A stretch of 64,000 nt of DNA from Gnetum montanum (taxonomy: Eukaryota; Streptophyta; Gnetopsida; Gnetales; Gnetaceae): contig MNCI01026893.1 of assembly GCA_015680685.1 (NCBI GenBank), positions 220,829-284,828 of the forward strand. The letters run 5' to 3'. Positions 34,090 through 45,561 of the stretch are shown here, piece by piece. Under the pieces are notes generated by a model that was not told where the DNA came from, made no database searches, and saw nothing but the letters and a program-made list of their open reading frames with translations. Position numbers and translations under genes: made by a program. Each line of letters begins with the position of its first letter. Positions within the stretch are counted from its first letter, which is position 1.

Positions 34090-35140
34090 ACATTGGGTTG
34101 TCCACTCAAAGCTAACCCCCTTCTTTAGAAGATGTTGCATGGGGTGTAACTTGTCGATCAATCTTAGTATGGACCTTCGAATGAACTGTACCCTACCTTG
34201 CAAACCACATAGCTCCTTAATATTTTTGAGACATGCCAGGTTGACAATGGCCTTGACTTTGTTAGGGTCCACCCATATTCCAGCCTCCGATACCACGAAC
34301 CCTAACATGTGCCCGATTTTCACCCCGAAGATGCACTTCTTAGAATTGAGGCGTAAGTCATGCATTTGAAAGCACTTGAGGACTACTTCTAGATCACGTG
34401 GGTGATTAGTTGCCTCCTTGGACTTGACTGCTATATCATCCACATAGTCATTTAATGTTTCTAGGATATAGTTGTTGAAGATGTAAGTCATGGCTCACTG
34501 GTAGGTTGCTCCAACGTTCTTGAGCTTGAAAGGCATCATGGTGTAGCAGAAGGTATCCCATGGGGTCATGAAGGTTGTTATCAGCTGGTGCTCTAGGTTA
34601 ATGCAGATTTGGTTGTATCTGGAGAAACTATCCATGAAGGATAGCAAAGCATGAACAGCCGTGGTGTTGATGAGCTAATCGATGCTAGGAAGTGGGAAGT
34701 TGTCCTTGATAGTTGCCTTATTCAAGTCCTAGAAGTCTATACAAATGCGTATTCCTCCCATTTTCTTTGAAACCATAATGATGTTGGACACCCTCTCTAA
34801 GTAGTCAACCACACGGATGAAACCAGCTTGGTATAGCTTGGTGATTTCATCCGTCATGACTAGTGCAATTTCTGGCTTATCTTTGTGAGCCTTCTACTTG
34901 ACTACCTTCATGTGCAGGTCTAGGACGATGTTGTGCTAAATCAGCCATAGATTTAGACCTGGCATGTCACTATACGATCATGCGAAGACATTGATTTTGT
35001 CTTGTAGAATCTTGGCTATGTTTTTATGCATTTGTATGTCTAGAAGGGAGTTGAGTTTTAATGTTTTCACCCCCCCCCCCCCCCCCCCCTTTAACATGGT
35101 TATAGGCGTCTCAATGAGAGGGTCCTTAGTGAGAGGTTGT
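34090..35140 (-). pseudogene. Reverse transcriptase of element 2
   Basis: Minus-strand motifs: INVFAWSYSDMPGLN near 34980, GGIRICIDF then a stop then DLNKA near 34730, ALLSFMDSFSRYNQI near 34630, TPWDTFCYTMMPF near 34540, YVDDIAVKSKE near 34430 (catalytic YxDD intact), MLGFVVSEAGIWVDPNKVKA and LCGLQGRVQFIRR. It is open from 34491 to 33781; upstream has several stops. The N-terminal linker is shorter than in element 1 and interrupted by 20 C at 35070-35089. The candidate splice acceptor of element 1 is deleted here. Confidence 0.9.
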
Positions 35141-35204
35141 GTATAACAAAAATTTGCAAAGTAGCAACGAGATGAAACTTGTGAAGTGTGACGATGTAAA
35201 GATT

Positions 35205-35715
35205 GAAAGTTTGCTAGTTTAAGATCATGGCGGACCGCCAGGGCATAAGAGTGCAGAACTGCTAAAGATGTAAAACTGTCGATGCAGAAGTGTGAAGCTG
35301 TGAAACCATTAATATGAAAATCCCAAGCTACTAGTTTAATGTCATTTCGGACTTCCAAATTGCAACATGCAAAATCTTAATGTGCAAAATGATAGTAGGC
35401 GAAACAGGAAGTTTTGGGTATGAGAAACGCAAAACCGTTAAGACAAAAATATGAACGACTGTCATGAAAATACAAAACTGCTAGAAATTATGACATTGCC
35501 AATGTGAGAATGCAAAATTGTGAGAAGATGCAAAACTACCCATGTAACAATGTGGAATTTCTAGTTTAGTGTCATTACAGACTACGAACGTGACAGGTTG
35601 AAACTGCTAATTTAGGATCTTTTCAGACTGTTAGAGGTGCAACTAAGCTAGGATTGCTAGTTTAAGGTCTTTTTGGATCATTCATTTTGTGATTGCTAGT
35701 TTAAGGTCTTTTTGG
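35205..35715 (-). repeat. Pre-RT minisatellite, element 2
   Basis: Cores CTAGTTTAAGATC and CTAGTTTAAGGTCTTTTTGGA (plus strand) mixed with TGCAAAACT-type units, matching 16160-16645. Confidence 0.7.
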
Positions 35716-35899
35716 ACCCACAACAGAAACAAATATATATATTTTTATTTTCGGGAAAGCAAATAGTTGGCTTAAAGTGTGTCAAGGCTTTAATGTCAAT
35801 AGTGCTATGATGTCGTGGCGAGCATGGTATGTTGTAGGGCATGCTCTGCATTAATCGGAGAGAGAGGGAAGAAATTTTTCCTATCTTATCATTATGACC

Positions 35900-35906
35900 A
35901 TAAATA
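35900..35906 (+). promoter_or_regulatory. TATA box of antisense gene, element 2
   Basis: CATAAATAGGGG, identical over 12 bases to the copy at 16834. Confidence 0.65.
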
Positions 35907-36056
35907 GGGGTTAAACCCTGGCAATTTTTCCATTGTCACCATAAGAGCGTAGAGCCTACATCAGAGCACAAGGTAATTTCAGAGTGTGAAGCATTTGTGT
36001 TAACGACTAGCAAGGTGAGTTTTTACAGTAAGGATGATCAATCTACAAGTAGAACA

Positions 36057-36179
36057 ATGGCTCCTAAGAGGGAACAGACTCATCTAGTGCTTGCAAAGGT
36101 TGAGGAGATGAGGAAGACCCTAGGGTGTGCAACACAAGTGTGCGTTGCAGCACGAAAGAGCACACCGTTGACCTAGTAG
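36057..36179 (+). pseudogene. Exon 1 of antisense gene, element 2
   Basis: ATG opens MAPKREQTHLVLAKVEEMRK and stops at TAG after KSTPLT. It aligns with exon 1 of element 1, showing substitutions spread over the exon but the same basic start. The following GTTACT could be the donor. Confidence 0.5.
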
Positions 36180-36815
36180 GTTACTATGCTTCCTCTATTT
36201 TTTTCATTTTGTGTTACTATTTCTCTCTGCTTTCATTTTGCATCCTATTAATTTTCAATCCTATTCGTTTTGCATTCATTCTTGGTTGCCTGTGTTTTAT
36301 GTTGTCGCATCATTTTGACCCTGGGGTTACTATTGCTCTCTTCTTTCATTTTGCATCCTATTAATTTTGCATCCATTCTTAGTTTCCTGTGTTTTATGTT
36401 GTCACATCATTTTGGTCCTTGCATTGCCATTGTCACTGTTTTGATCATCGCAGATGCATAAACGTTACGTTATAGTTGCATGCAAGGTTGCTTAAGCTAC
36501 CACCACCGTGGTTGTCATAACCGTGGGTTCTTGCGCAACTTAAGTTACTTAACCTTCGAATGGCGTAATGTAGAACCCTTAGGAGGGCTAGGCCATGTGT
36601 TATGTGATAGCGTGACACATGTTTTGCTAGGGCATGTTGTTAATTTTTCTATTGCTACGCTAGGCTATTTGCATGTTCTTGCTATGCTAGGCTTTCACAC
36701 CCTTGCTACGCTATGTGCGGGGAGAGGGTTATGCTATGCTGTATGCATGAACTACTAGGTGTTGCTACATTGCATGTGTATTCCCTTAGATATGATGCTA
36801 ACATTTTCAAATTAG

Positions 36816-37635
36816 GTTGCGTAGGATGGGGTTGAGGCCCAAGCTAATTGTTTTTGAAGTTAGTTGGGTCCTATGTCATGTGAGCATACCTGTGGCTAAT
36901 GCTCCTCCTCCCCAGATACATATGGGGGAGTGAGCGGTCTAGTTTAGGAAACGGGCATAGGACTTCCTAAAATTCCTTCTTGACCACTTCAATGTGATCG
37001 TTTGGTTGTCCTTGGAGGAGGAGGAGGCAGCTAGCATAACAGAAGCCATTTTGCCTAGGGTAAGCGGAGGTATTTTGAGGTTTCTGACCGATGGGGCAAT
37101 CACGGGCAGGTAAGGGGAAGGATCCAGTCAGTGCCCAACAGGGTTAAGGTGCTTGGCCTAGATCTAGGAGATGACTGAGTGTAGCTACTACCACCGTTTC
37201 AACACATTGGTCCTTGCACATGTTATGATTACGTGCTTCCAGAACCCTCAGGGAACTATCCACTTTGTCGACAGGTGATCTTTGCCGCCATGTTCTACTA
37301 CATTTATGTGATGCTGGTCATAGTGGCCTAATGCTAACAGTATGTGTTTCCTACTAGGTTCTTCATCTACAAGGATGGGATTCATGACCTACTAGGTCTA
37401 CTGGCTATAGCACAACTAGCCCTACAGGAGTTCTCTTTTGCTGAGAACTTGTGGGCAGGCGTGATCGGTCAATGTGGGGGTGAATACCACACCTACCCAG
37501 ACGTGTATTTCACCCTCTACAATTAGTGCAAGGGGCAAGGCTAGTTGGATGGGGAGTCGGCAGAACCCTTCAAACCGATCATGATTGAACAAGTTCTGGT
37601 TGAACTCCCACAGTTCCCGCTGTCATACCAACTTG
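36816..37635 (+). pseudogene. Exons 2-3 of antisense gene, element 2: FCP1/NIF-like region
   Basis: Exon 2 reads RPKLIVFEVSWVLCHV, DFLKFLLDHFNVIVW, ASITEAILP, GSSQCPTGLRCLA, RFNTLVLAHVM and CFQNPQGTIHFVD. Splicing at 37275/37357 continues directly with RFFIYKDGIHDLLGLLAIAQ (open 37358-37526), giving the C-terminal part of an FCP1/NIF-type fold without a break in frame. As in element 1 the catalytic DxD/N motif (here ExS) and the DD motif (here AH) are absent, so both copies encode a non-catalytic version. The loss may predate their separation. Confidence 0.62.
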
Positions 37636-37729
37636 GTAGGTTGAGCGGTAACTGCCACATGTTTAAGTGTCTTTGTAATTTTTGAATTTCCTATGTTTTT
37701 GCACTAAACATTTTTTGACCCTATTGCAG

Positions 37730-38712
37730 GGGCGAGAAAGCCTTAGGAGGTGACAGTGGTAACCATCGAGGAACAGGGGATGAATGTCTACTTCAAGTAT
37801 GGGGAAGTAGAGCCGAGGCAACACTGGTTGAATGGTGGGGCATTGGACTCCCTAGTCTGGAATATTGAAAAGGTAGGGCTAATGGATCTATTCTTGGCCC
37901 TAAATTCAAACGTTCCCATAGCCGAGATGCTCACCTTGGTCGAATCCTTTTCCAAAAAAGTGAGTCACTTTTTCTTGTGCGTGCATGACATGCTAGTGGT
38001 CATTGACATCAATGACCAGCTGTTCGTGGATCTTTTCGATGTCCCTGCCAAAGGCATTTCGATAGGGTCAAAATCCAAGATAGAGTTGACCCTTCAGAAG
38101 AAGGACCTTCAAGAGTTTTACCCTATTTTTTGTGCTTGTGCATTCCCCTAGCTGGTCACCTAGGGAAAGGTCCTGGGGCTTGAGCAGGACTGGATAATGG
38201 GTGAGATTATGGAGGAGGGGACCTATTACAACTAGGCTGAGTCTCTATGTAAAGGCTTGCAGACTGAGATCTTGGGGCACCGTACAAAAATGGAGTCCCA
38301 TTTCAACATCCAGTATTCCTTTTATATAGGTTGCCTTAAGTGCTTCACGGAGTTCTTGGTGGTTCAGGAGAAAGGAGTCTAGGTCATGGAAATCATGATC
38401 AGATTTTTAGACCATGGATCTACTAGGTCTTTTGCACCATCTAAGCCCAAGATCCCCCAGAAATAATTGGGAATTTTTTTTCTATAATGACTAAGGACTA
38501 GGTGGCCTGCAACGTTCACAGCCAGGACAACGTAAAAGAGATGTCCCCCACCGTGGATGGTAGCGTGTCACGGGGTGAATGTTTCATAGCTAAAACTATG
38601 GCTAGCAAGTTGTGGCAGAAGAGGCCTCCCCCAGCTAAGGAAACCCTTTGCGTGAAGGAGGAGGAGGAGTGAAGACTGCGACTTAAACTGCAGAGGATGC
38701 TACCTCCTATTG
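37730..38712 (+). pseudogene. Exon 4 of antisense gene, element 2: conserved unknown region
   Basis: This is open for 133 codons from 37750 to 38151: GMNVYFKYGEVE, HWLNGGALDSLVWNIEKVG, LVESFSKKVSHFFLCVHDM, NDQLFVDLFDVPAKGI, then LQKKDLQEFYPIF. It aligns residue by residue with exon 4 of element 1. Relative to element 1 a short block after LTLQKKD is missing. A 1-base deletion near 38390 shifts the frame. The donor GTAAGT at 38713 is good. Confidence 0.6.
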
Positions 38713-38849
38713 GTAAGTGCTTTTGTTCAGTGCTTACTTTGCTATTGTCTACTACGCTATGCTACACTAGATGGCATAGCATAGCGTAGCATCTATCTTA
38801 GGCTAACGTGCTTTAACCTAATGCAAATGTGTTTATTGACCACCAAAAG

Positions 38850-39369
38850 AAAAAGAAGAAGGTGATGAAGAGGTGTCAGCCCCTAAGGCGGGGATGACGA
38901 ATAAAGATGCGGAGGCCCCAGTTTCGGAGAGAGGGGCTCCGGCTAGGAATAAGGGGGCTCCTGTAGCTAAGGTAGGGGCTCTCATTATTAGGGAGAATCT
39001 TCGTACTAAGGAGTCTCCCTTGAATAAAAAAGATGCTAGTCTCCTCAAAGTAAAAGCACCAGCGCATGAAGAGGAGGTCTGTAGGGACCCGGTGGGAACC
39101 TATGGTTAGGCCACCACCATCGTCTTACATCAACAAGAAGAGAGAGTGCAATCAAACATTGGTGAGTTTGGGAATATGTCTACCTTGTTGTATTCCATTT
39201 TGATCATTGCTAATGTGGTATGGTTATGCAACAGGTGCTCCTGTTGATGCCATAGGATCCTCTTCGGTTCACATGGGATCCTAGGCTGAAATCCCTAACA
39301 AATTTATGTTTATGCAGGGGATCGTTGATGACATGATTAGTCGCCTTCAGCAGGTAGACCGTGAAGTTG
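38850..39369 (+). pseudogene. Exons 5-6 of antisense gene, element 2: acidic linker
   Basis: Exon 5 is open for about 75 codons: acidic start, then GMTNKDAEAPVSERGAPARN and RENLRTKESPLNKKDASLLK. Its acceptor, TTAG in element 1, is CCAA here. Intron 5 (39162-39234) and the exon 6 donor GTAAGT (39370) are intact. Exon 6 has EIPNKFMFMQGIVDDMISRL. Confidence 0.6.
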
Positions 39370-39473
39370 GTAAGTAGTAGTGTTGTCTGCTCTCGCATTG
39401 TTATGCTAAAATTTCTATGGTTTTCTACTTGTGCTATGCTAATGTGACTAGTGTGTTCTTTGTGTCATGGTAG

Positions 39474-40441
39474 CCTCTCGACTCAAATGGGACCTGACAT
39501 GACCTTTGAAAGTCGGTGCTGTGTCCACATTGCACCGAAAGTGACCGAGGTGTCTCGTCACGCATACAAAAAGGTTTGTAAATGCACTTTGCACTTGGCA
39601 TGCTCCTCATGGGAGTGCAAGTGTACCAACGAGGACCTGTGGAAATGTGTCTAGAAGGCTGAGCAAAGGGAGGCCGCCCTGAAGGCCAAGATGGAGGACC
39701 TCAAGTTGAGAAACAAGTTTCTCATGGCCTGCAACACTAACAACGAGGACTAGTACACAACTATGGTAGACCACACTAGGTTTTGGACAGTTGCGAGTCA
39801 GAATGTTGAGACCACCTGTGAACTAATAGAGCAGTGGATGTAGATGGACCTACTAGACCATAAGTGTTAAGATCTAAAAGACCTCAGTGTCAAGATTTAC
39901 ACATGGGGGCAGACCTAGAGAAACCATAAACATATGTATAAGCAGGAAAATGCCACCCATCCTAAACTATACAAAGATGCTGCTATGGAGGCATTTATGT
40001 ATGAAGCATTTGTAAATTCCATTGATGCTTCTTAGGCATATACCAGGTTCAAAGAGTAGGTCAAGGTCACAAAATCTCCTAACTGGATGGTGGCCCTTTC
40101 CACATGAGAGACCATGACCATCTCCTTTTCTCTGAGGTCTCCAAGGTGGACACTAGCCTAAAGGGAGAGAGCTGCTATAGTAGATGCTACGCTAGGCAAA
40201 AGGCATTGGGTAGATATCATCATAGAGGAGGTCTGATGTCACCTCGGGCTCAGTTTAGACTAGATACCCTTCGAGACGGATGTAGGCCCTTCTCAAGTTA
40301 GTCACTTTCTATTGTGTTAATGTTTATGCTCAATTGTGGTTTGCGTTTTTTTCCATAACTGACAAAGTAGGGGAAGGCGATGCACAAGGAAATGATGCAT
40401 GAACGGAAGGTGAAAATGATGTGAAAAAAGATAACCCATGA
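39474..40441 (+). pseudogene. Exons 7-8 of antisense gene, element 2: coiled coil and C-terminus
   Basis: Exon 7 contains CTNEDLWKCV, KAEQREAALKAKMEDLKLRN (heptad pattern), NVETTCELIEQWM, NHKHMYKQENATHPKLYKDA and a basic patch. One base is lost near 39530. It ends TCTCAA before GTTAGT (40297), phase 0 as in element 1. The acceptor and first part of exon 8 are deleted near 40368; the rest ends at TGA 40439-40441. Confidence 0.55.
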
Positions 40442-40535
40442 CCGCATGGGATTCTTTTGAAAATTTGAAATTTTGGAATTTTGAAATTTTCTTGTAATGA
40501 ATTTTGCAAAAATTGTTTGAAAGAAAATAGTTTTG

Positions 40536-40541
40536 AATAAA
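40536..40541 (+). terminator. Poly(A) signal AATAAA of antisense gene, element 2
   Basis: About 95 bp after the stop, aligned with the signal at 22124. Confidence 0.55.
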
Positions 40542-40607
40542 GCAAGAGGATTTTGCACTAAATTGTATATTGCATATGTGCATTTTGTATAGAATCTTCA
40601 TGCTTTC

Positions 40608-40850
40608 ATGTGCTAGTTTTAGGCCATTTCGGGCCATTGCATAACATGCCAAAGATATGATGTGTCAACAACTTGAACAACAGCTAACTGTTAAATTATG
40701 CTAGTTTTAGGTCATTTCAGGCCATAGCATAGCATAGTTTTAGGCCATTTCAGGCCATTGCGTAAATGCACATTACTATTTTTAGGCCATTTCGGGCTGT
40801 TGCACATCGCTAGTTTTAGGTTGTTTCGGGTCATTGCGTAGAAGCTTATG
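40608..40850 (-). repeat. Post-protease minisatellite, element 2
   Basis: Six or so cores of TAGTTTTAGGCCATTTCGGGC type (plus strand) at variable spacing, matching 22222-22530. Confidence 0.8.
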
Positions 40851-40908
40851 AGTAGTATCTAGGAAAGAAGCAATGGGGTTGCTATGCTAGGCGAAGCTAC
40901 TTCTTGAC

Positions 40909-42375
40909 CTAACCTGGGTTGAGTGAGATGTAAGGTTGAGGCATTCTACTAGTGCCTTTGTCTACGTTGTCACCTCCCACATGGAAGGGAAACTCAGCCC
41001 ATGCATTTTCATTTTGGGGATCAACTTGCTGAGCTGACCCCTCTACTGAGTAATCAGTGTAAGTTGCAATATGCACTTCGTTCTTAGAAGTTATGACCTC
41101 TAAGCCTTCTTCCACATCTACATTGTGGATCGCTTGCATTGCTACTTTGTCACCATGGATCACCAGTTCTCTGCCTACGTAAGGCAGGTGGATTTCCTAG
41201 TGTATGGGTGAGGAGACACCCCTAAGATGTGCTAACCATGATCTCCCCAAGATCAGGTCCAACTTGGGCATTTCCTCAACCATGATGAACATAGCATTTG
41301 TGAGGAACTGGTCCCCTGCCACAAAGTTTGTGTAAACTATGCCCTTTACCATACCTCGTGTCCCATTGAATGACCTCAAGCATGATGTCATTGTGTGTTT
41401 GATCTGGTCGACCAAGCCCAACTTGTGTACAATGGGGAAGGGGATGATATTCTTGGCGGCCCCATCATCAATGTGTACCCTTCGGATCTAGTGTTGGCCA
41501 ATCCAAATTATGATGAAAGGGGGTGTCGTGGTCACTTGACCCCTCTCTGGATCTTCCCTAATAGCATCATTGCAAAAGGTTAGTTGAGGCTGTTCTAACC
41601 GTGCAAGCATGGAGGAAAGCATGACCGAGTATATCACTTCTTCCTCTACTGGCACATCTTTGTTGACCGAAGTCACTGTCAACATGGGGATCAGATCCTT
41701 GCAGTGTCGAATAGATGTCATGATTAGGTTATACAAGCTCAATGTAGCATTTTTTTGTTTTAGAGCTTGTTTGACTTGTGTAAGGGTGTCTAAGAGGTCT
41801 TGGCCACCCCCTTCTTTGACACTTTTCTCCTCTTCTATTCGTCCCAAAAGATGAATTTCTTAAGGAGGGGAAACTTTAGATTTGGGTTTAGATCCTTGTT
41901 GGCATAGTGATGCAGGCTATGTGATCATGTCATCCTTCACCTTTGGTGGTGAAGGCACAAATGTATGGAACAAATACGTAGGCTCAGGGGTACCTTGAAT
42001 AGTACTTCCCTTTGATGCCTCATCCACGAAGTGGACTTCTCGCTTTGCAGGGCAAGAAGGCTATTCAACTATTTTGCGTGGGATAGGGGTTGTCAAGGGT
42101 GCAGGCCCCCTGATGATGAATGGAGCTAGAGTTGTTAATGGGTAGGACCTTGTGGCCCCGCCAACAGGTGGTGCAAAGGTGGATGCCTATGAAGGGACTC
42201 TAAGGACAAATGGCTGTTGCGAGCTTTGATTAGCTACTCGTGGCACTGGTGCACCATGCTGAGGCACACGTACCATGAATGGCTACTGGGGTGGGTTAGG
42301 ATCACTATCAATGCTGATGGCGTTGATTACGTAACTGACATTTTGGCATTGAGGGGATCTATGTAGACATACATA
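40909..42375 (-). pseudogene. Protease region of element 2
   Basis: Minus strand: QLTFCNDAIREDPERGQVTT, then active site HIDDGAAKNII near 41460, then SFNGTRGMVKGIVYTNFVAG and LDLILGRSWLAHLRGVS (open 41421-41197), and a C-terminal tail open 41163-40909. The order and spacing match Tat proteases. Asp and Gly of the DxG motif are kept. The tail ends near a donor-like CAG then GTTAGG at about 40913, where a sense-strand intron could begin. Confidence 0.85.
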
Positions 42376-44716
42376 GATTGGTTTTCGGGGTGTACTGGGT
42401 TACTTTCTTCTAGCACCAATTTTCCCTGGTCAATTAATCTTTGGATATCATCCTGCAATGCTAGACAATAATCCATGTTGTGACCACACTATTGGTGGTA
42501 GTCACAGAACTTATCTAGCCTAAAACCCATAGGAACTAGAGGCTCATTGGGTAGGGCCAAAGAGGGGTTCCTAAGGAGCTCGTAGTAGCCTTGATGTCTC
42601 ACGGTTTCTTCTTCTGACATCTACTTGTGTTGGATGTATCCCGTTGCTAGCAGTTGCTTTAGGAGCTCTGAAGGCTTGAGAGGAAGTGGGGTGTACTTTG
42701 AGTAGTATTTGCACTTAAAGTTGGGTTTAGGTTCTGCAGATGTCTCAGGCATAGGTATAGTAGGTTGAAGCACATTGCCCTTTTTGGGCGTAAGGCTAGT
42801 TTCGGGTATGGCTAGTTTCTGGTTGTTCTTGCTAGGTTTGGGCTTGGCCTTGGTTACCACAGCGGCCACCATGGTTGTTGGGGCCTTACCCTTTTCCTTC
42901 TTTGTGAAGGTGCTTTTGTACGCAATGTAAGCCAGGTCTTTGCTTACCTTGACTGGATCTTATATGCTCTTAGTGTAAGCAAAAGCCTGACTAAGAGAGC
43001 GAGGAGTGAGGTAATATAGTTTGGACTTGATGAAGTCATTCATTGCACCCTTAAAGATGGCGAGCAAGTGGGCCTCCACGATGGGCTTACGGATCTTGTT
43101 GAGGGTTGCACTCCAATGCTGGATGAACTTTTGGAATGGTTCTAGGGGGTTTTGATTCACACTCATCAACTAATCCAGCGTGGTTTCTAGCTTCAATTTG
43201 TACTTGAAGCACATCACGAACTGGGTTAGCAACTCTTCTAGAGTTGAAATGGATGAGCGTGGTAGTGCGCGATACCAATCCAAGGCTTTCTCGACTAAGC
43301 ACATGGTGAAGATGTGAATGATTGTGTGCAACCATTGTTGCAATAGCAAGGATTCAGATCTAAAGGTGACAAGATGTGCATTGGGATCTTCCTCCCCATC
43401 GTACTTCATGAAGTGTGGGAGAGACATCCTTGGGGGAAATGTCAAAGGAGGGTTTGCAGGGCTGATGGGGTCATCCTGGTAGAAGTCCATGACTTGTACC
43501 ATGTCAAAACCAGTAACTTTGAGGTGTTTTATTTCCTTAGTCAGGGTCTACATGACCTGGAACGCTTGGTCTAGACTCGACGATCTTCTGGATGGTTGGG
43601 AAGCTACGGAGGTAGCTCCCACCTATGGCATGGCTGGGCTGGTAGTGTGACCCATTGGCAGTACCGTTGGGATAACCCCCACAAGCGGTGCTACTTGTGT
43701 TGTCCACCAGCCAACAAGTGGTGTTGTTAGGGTAGCGACCATGGGTTGGGATGCTAGATAGACCTCTTATGTCACCGGCAGCATAGACCATAGCCCCATG
43801 TTGGGTTGTACCAACTACGAGGCTTGGTGGATTTGAGATCAAATGTAGTGAGACATCTGCAATGGTTGTGGAGTAGGCAAAGAAGAAAATGGGGTCCACC
43901 ATGTGGATGGGCTGGGGCCCACCACAGTGGGTGGAGCAGACATGAATGTAGGGATAGAAACAAAATTCATGTATGATTGTGAAGTAGGTATGGTATGAAG
44001 ATGTTGCAGGGTAGTTGCAACTAATGTATGATGTGCTACAGGAATGGGTTGCTGAACAGTTTGCAAAGGAATAGTAGCTGCAAACGAGATAGGCGAAACA
44101 GGTGAGAGTGGGTGTTGAAGCGCCACGAGATTGGCGTGGCTACCCATAGTAGTTGTAATTGTGGGTTGTGGAAGTGTAGGCGTGATCACAAAAGGAGTGG
44201 TAACAGACAACAGCTTTGCCTAGAAGGATTGGGTAGGAGGGACAGGAGCCGGGTCAGTTGGACCTCCCTCATCTAATTGGGAATCCAATTCCTCCTGTCT
44301 ATCTTGGAAAGCATCATCTTGGTTGGATGATATGTCTTTTTTCTCCCTAGCCTAGCCATTTGGATTAGCTGGTCTAGAAACCATTGATATGCTTGTGTTA
44401 AAGGTAAAGAAATTTGAGGAGTAGAAATGAATTCCTTTTGGCTGTAGTAAGCGAACTTGAAGCTACATTTGTCCTTAAGTTTATGTACGTCCAAGGGAAG
44501 ATTGGCCTACACATTTGCACAGAGGAAACTATAACACTCATGTTGCTGGGCTAATTTCTCAGGTCCTCAGTTTTCGATTCTGAGGGATCAACATGTTTCC
44601 AGCTTCGGGTTTAGTGGTTGTTCGGCACTAGTAGTGCCTTGAACCGTGATGGGAACTTCCACATTAAAGGGAACTTCCACATTAAAGGCATTGGTAGTAG
44701 TAGTTGAAAAGTCCAT
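42376..44716 (-). pseudogene. gag of element 2
   Basis: The minus-strand ATG at 44716 starts the frame. A 19-bp direct duplication (44650-44688) repeats FNVEVP near the N-terminus. The Retrotrans_gag core is open 43502-43170 and 43169-42960 with one stop between: MKYDGEEDPNAHLVTFRSES, EKALDWYRALPRSSISTLEE, NPLEPFQKFIQHW, FKGAMNDFIKSKLYYLTP. A Lys/Pro-rich basic linker (42872-42621) leads to an intact knuckle CDYHQQCGHNMDYC near 42480, then DIQRLIDQGKL. Best preserved gag in the window. Confidence 0.88.
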
Positions 44717-44780
44717 TGTAAGCTAAATAGTTTTGCAAAAGAGTGCAAAAATAATGAAGAGACTGAAAAGCAACAAAAAG

Positions 44781-45535
44781 AAGGCTTTACGTCTTGCCGG
44801 ATTCCCAAGGAACTGTCGAGGTAACCGATTTGCATCATACAAAGTGTAAACAATTGCAAAAGGGTGTCACATTTACGCTAGTGCACGATAGGGTATAGAG
44901 TGCATGCAAGACTATCGTAGGATAGGAAAATCAACTGGTGATCAAGGCTTTATGTCTTGTAGGGCTTTGGAGGAACCGTCGAAGTGACCAATCTATACCA
45001 CATGAAGCATAGAAAACCACAAGAGGGTGTCACATCTACGCTAATGCATGCTAAGGTACACAGTGCATGAAAGACTAGCGTAAGATGGGTAAGTTAACTA
45101 GCGAACAAAAAGGCATTATGTCCGTAGGGTTCAGGAGGAACTGTCGAAGTGACCGATCTGTACCACATGATATGCTAATGTGCAATGAGGTATAGAGCAC
45201 ATGCAAGACTACCGTAAGATGGGCAAGTTAACTAGTGAACAAAAAGGCTTTATGTCTCGTAGGGCTCCGAATGAATCGTTGAAGAAAATGATCTGTACCA
45301 CATGATATACTAATGTGCAATGAGATACAGAGCGCATGCAAGACTACCCTAAGACAGGCTAGTTAACTGGCGATCGAAGGCCTTGTGTTCTATAGGGCTC
45401 TTGAGGAATCATCAAGGCGACCGATCTGCACCACACAAAGCATAAATAATCACAAGAGGGTTTCACATTTATGCTAATTTGTATTAGAATGCAGAAGGCT
45501 TACAGAACTACCATGACACGTGGAAAAGGCACAAA
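44781..45535 (-). repeat. Leader tandem repeats of element 2 (5 units)
   Basis: Units start at 44781, 44944, 45110, 45244 and 45377 (163, 166, 134, 133 and about 159 bp), with the same boxes as in element 1. The short and long units differ by an internal stretch around CACAAGAGGGTGTCACAT. Confidence 0.87.
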
Positions 45536-45536
45536 A

Positions 45537-45555
45537 GGCCCTCCTTCTAGCACCA
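45537..45555 (-). other. Primer-binding site, element 2
   Basis: Minus strand TGGTGCTAGAAGGAGGGCC, 6 bp from the LTR end, as in element 1. Confidence 0.7.
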
Positions 45556-45561
45556 AAAAAC

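Larger units (their letters stand above)
35900..40541 (+). pseudogene. Antisense multi-exon gene carried by element 2
   Basis: Same unit as in element 1, without the mosaic duplication: TATA 35900, ATG 36057, exon 2 about 36816-37274, exon 3 37358-37635, exon 4 37730-38712, exon 5 about 38850-39161, exon 6 39235-39369, exon 7 39474-40296, rest of exon 8 to TGA 40441, AATAAA 40536. Here introns 2 (83 bp) and 3 (94 bp) keep GT...AG ends, have GCTAAC-like branch points or pyrimidine tracts, and join in frame (AG|G, then G|GG), which element 1 has lost. Damage: altered exon 5 acceptor, 1-base losses in exons 4 and 7, deletion at the start of exon 8, and several stops. Between the two copies every intron except the first is supported by at least one intact pair of splice sites. 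Confidence 0.77.

Noticed and set aside
36125-36461. Hydrophobic plus-strand frames after exon 1 of the antisense gene
   Set aside because: They lie in the T-rich first intron and translate as Phe/Leu/Ile by composition alone.
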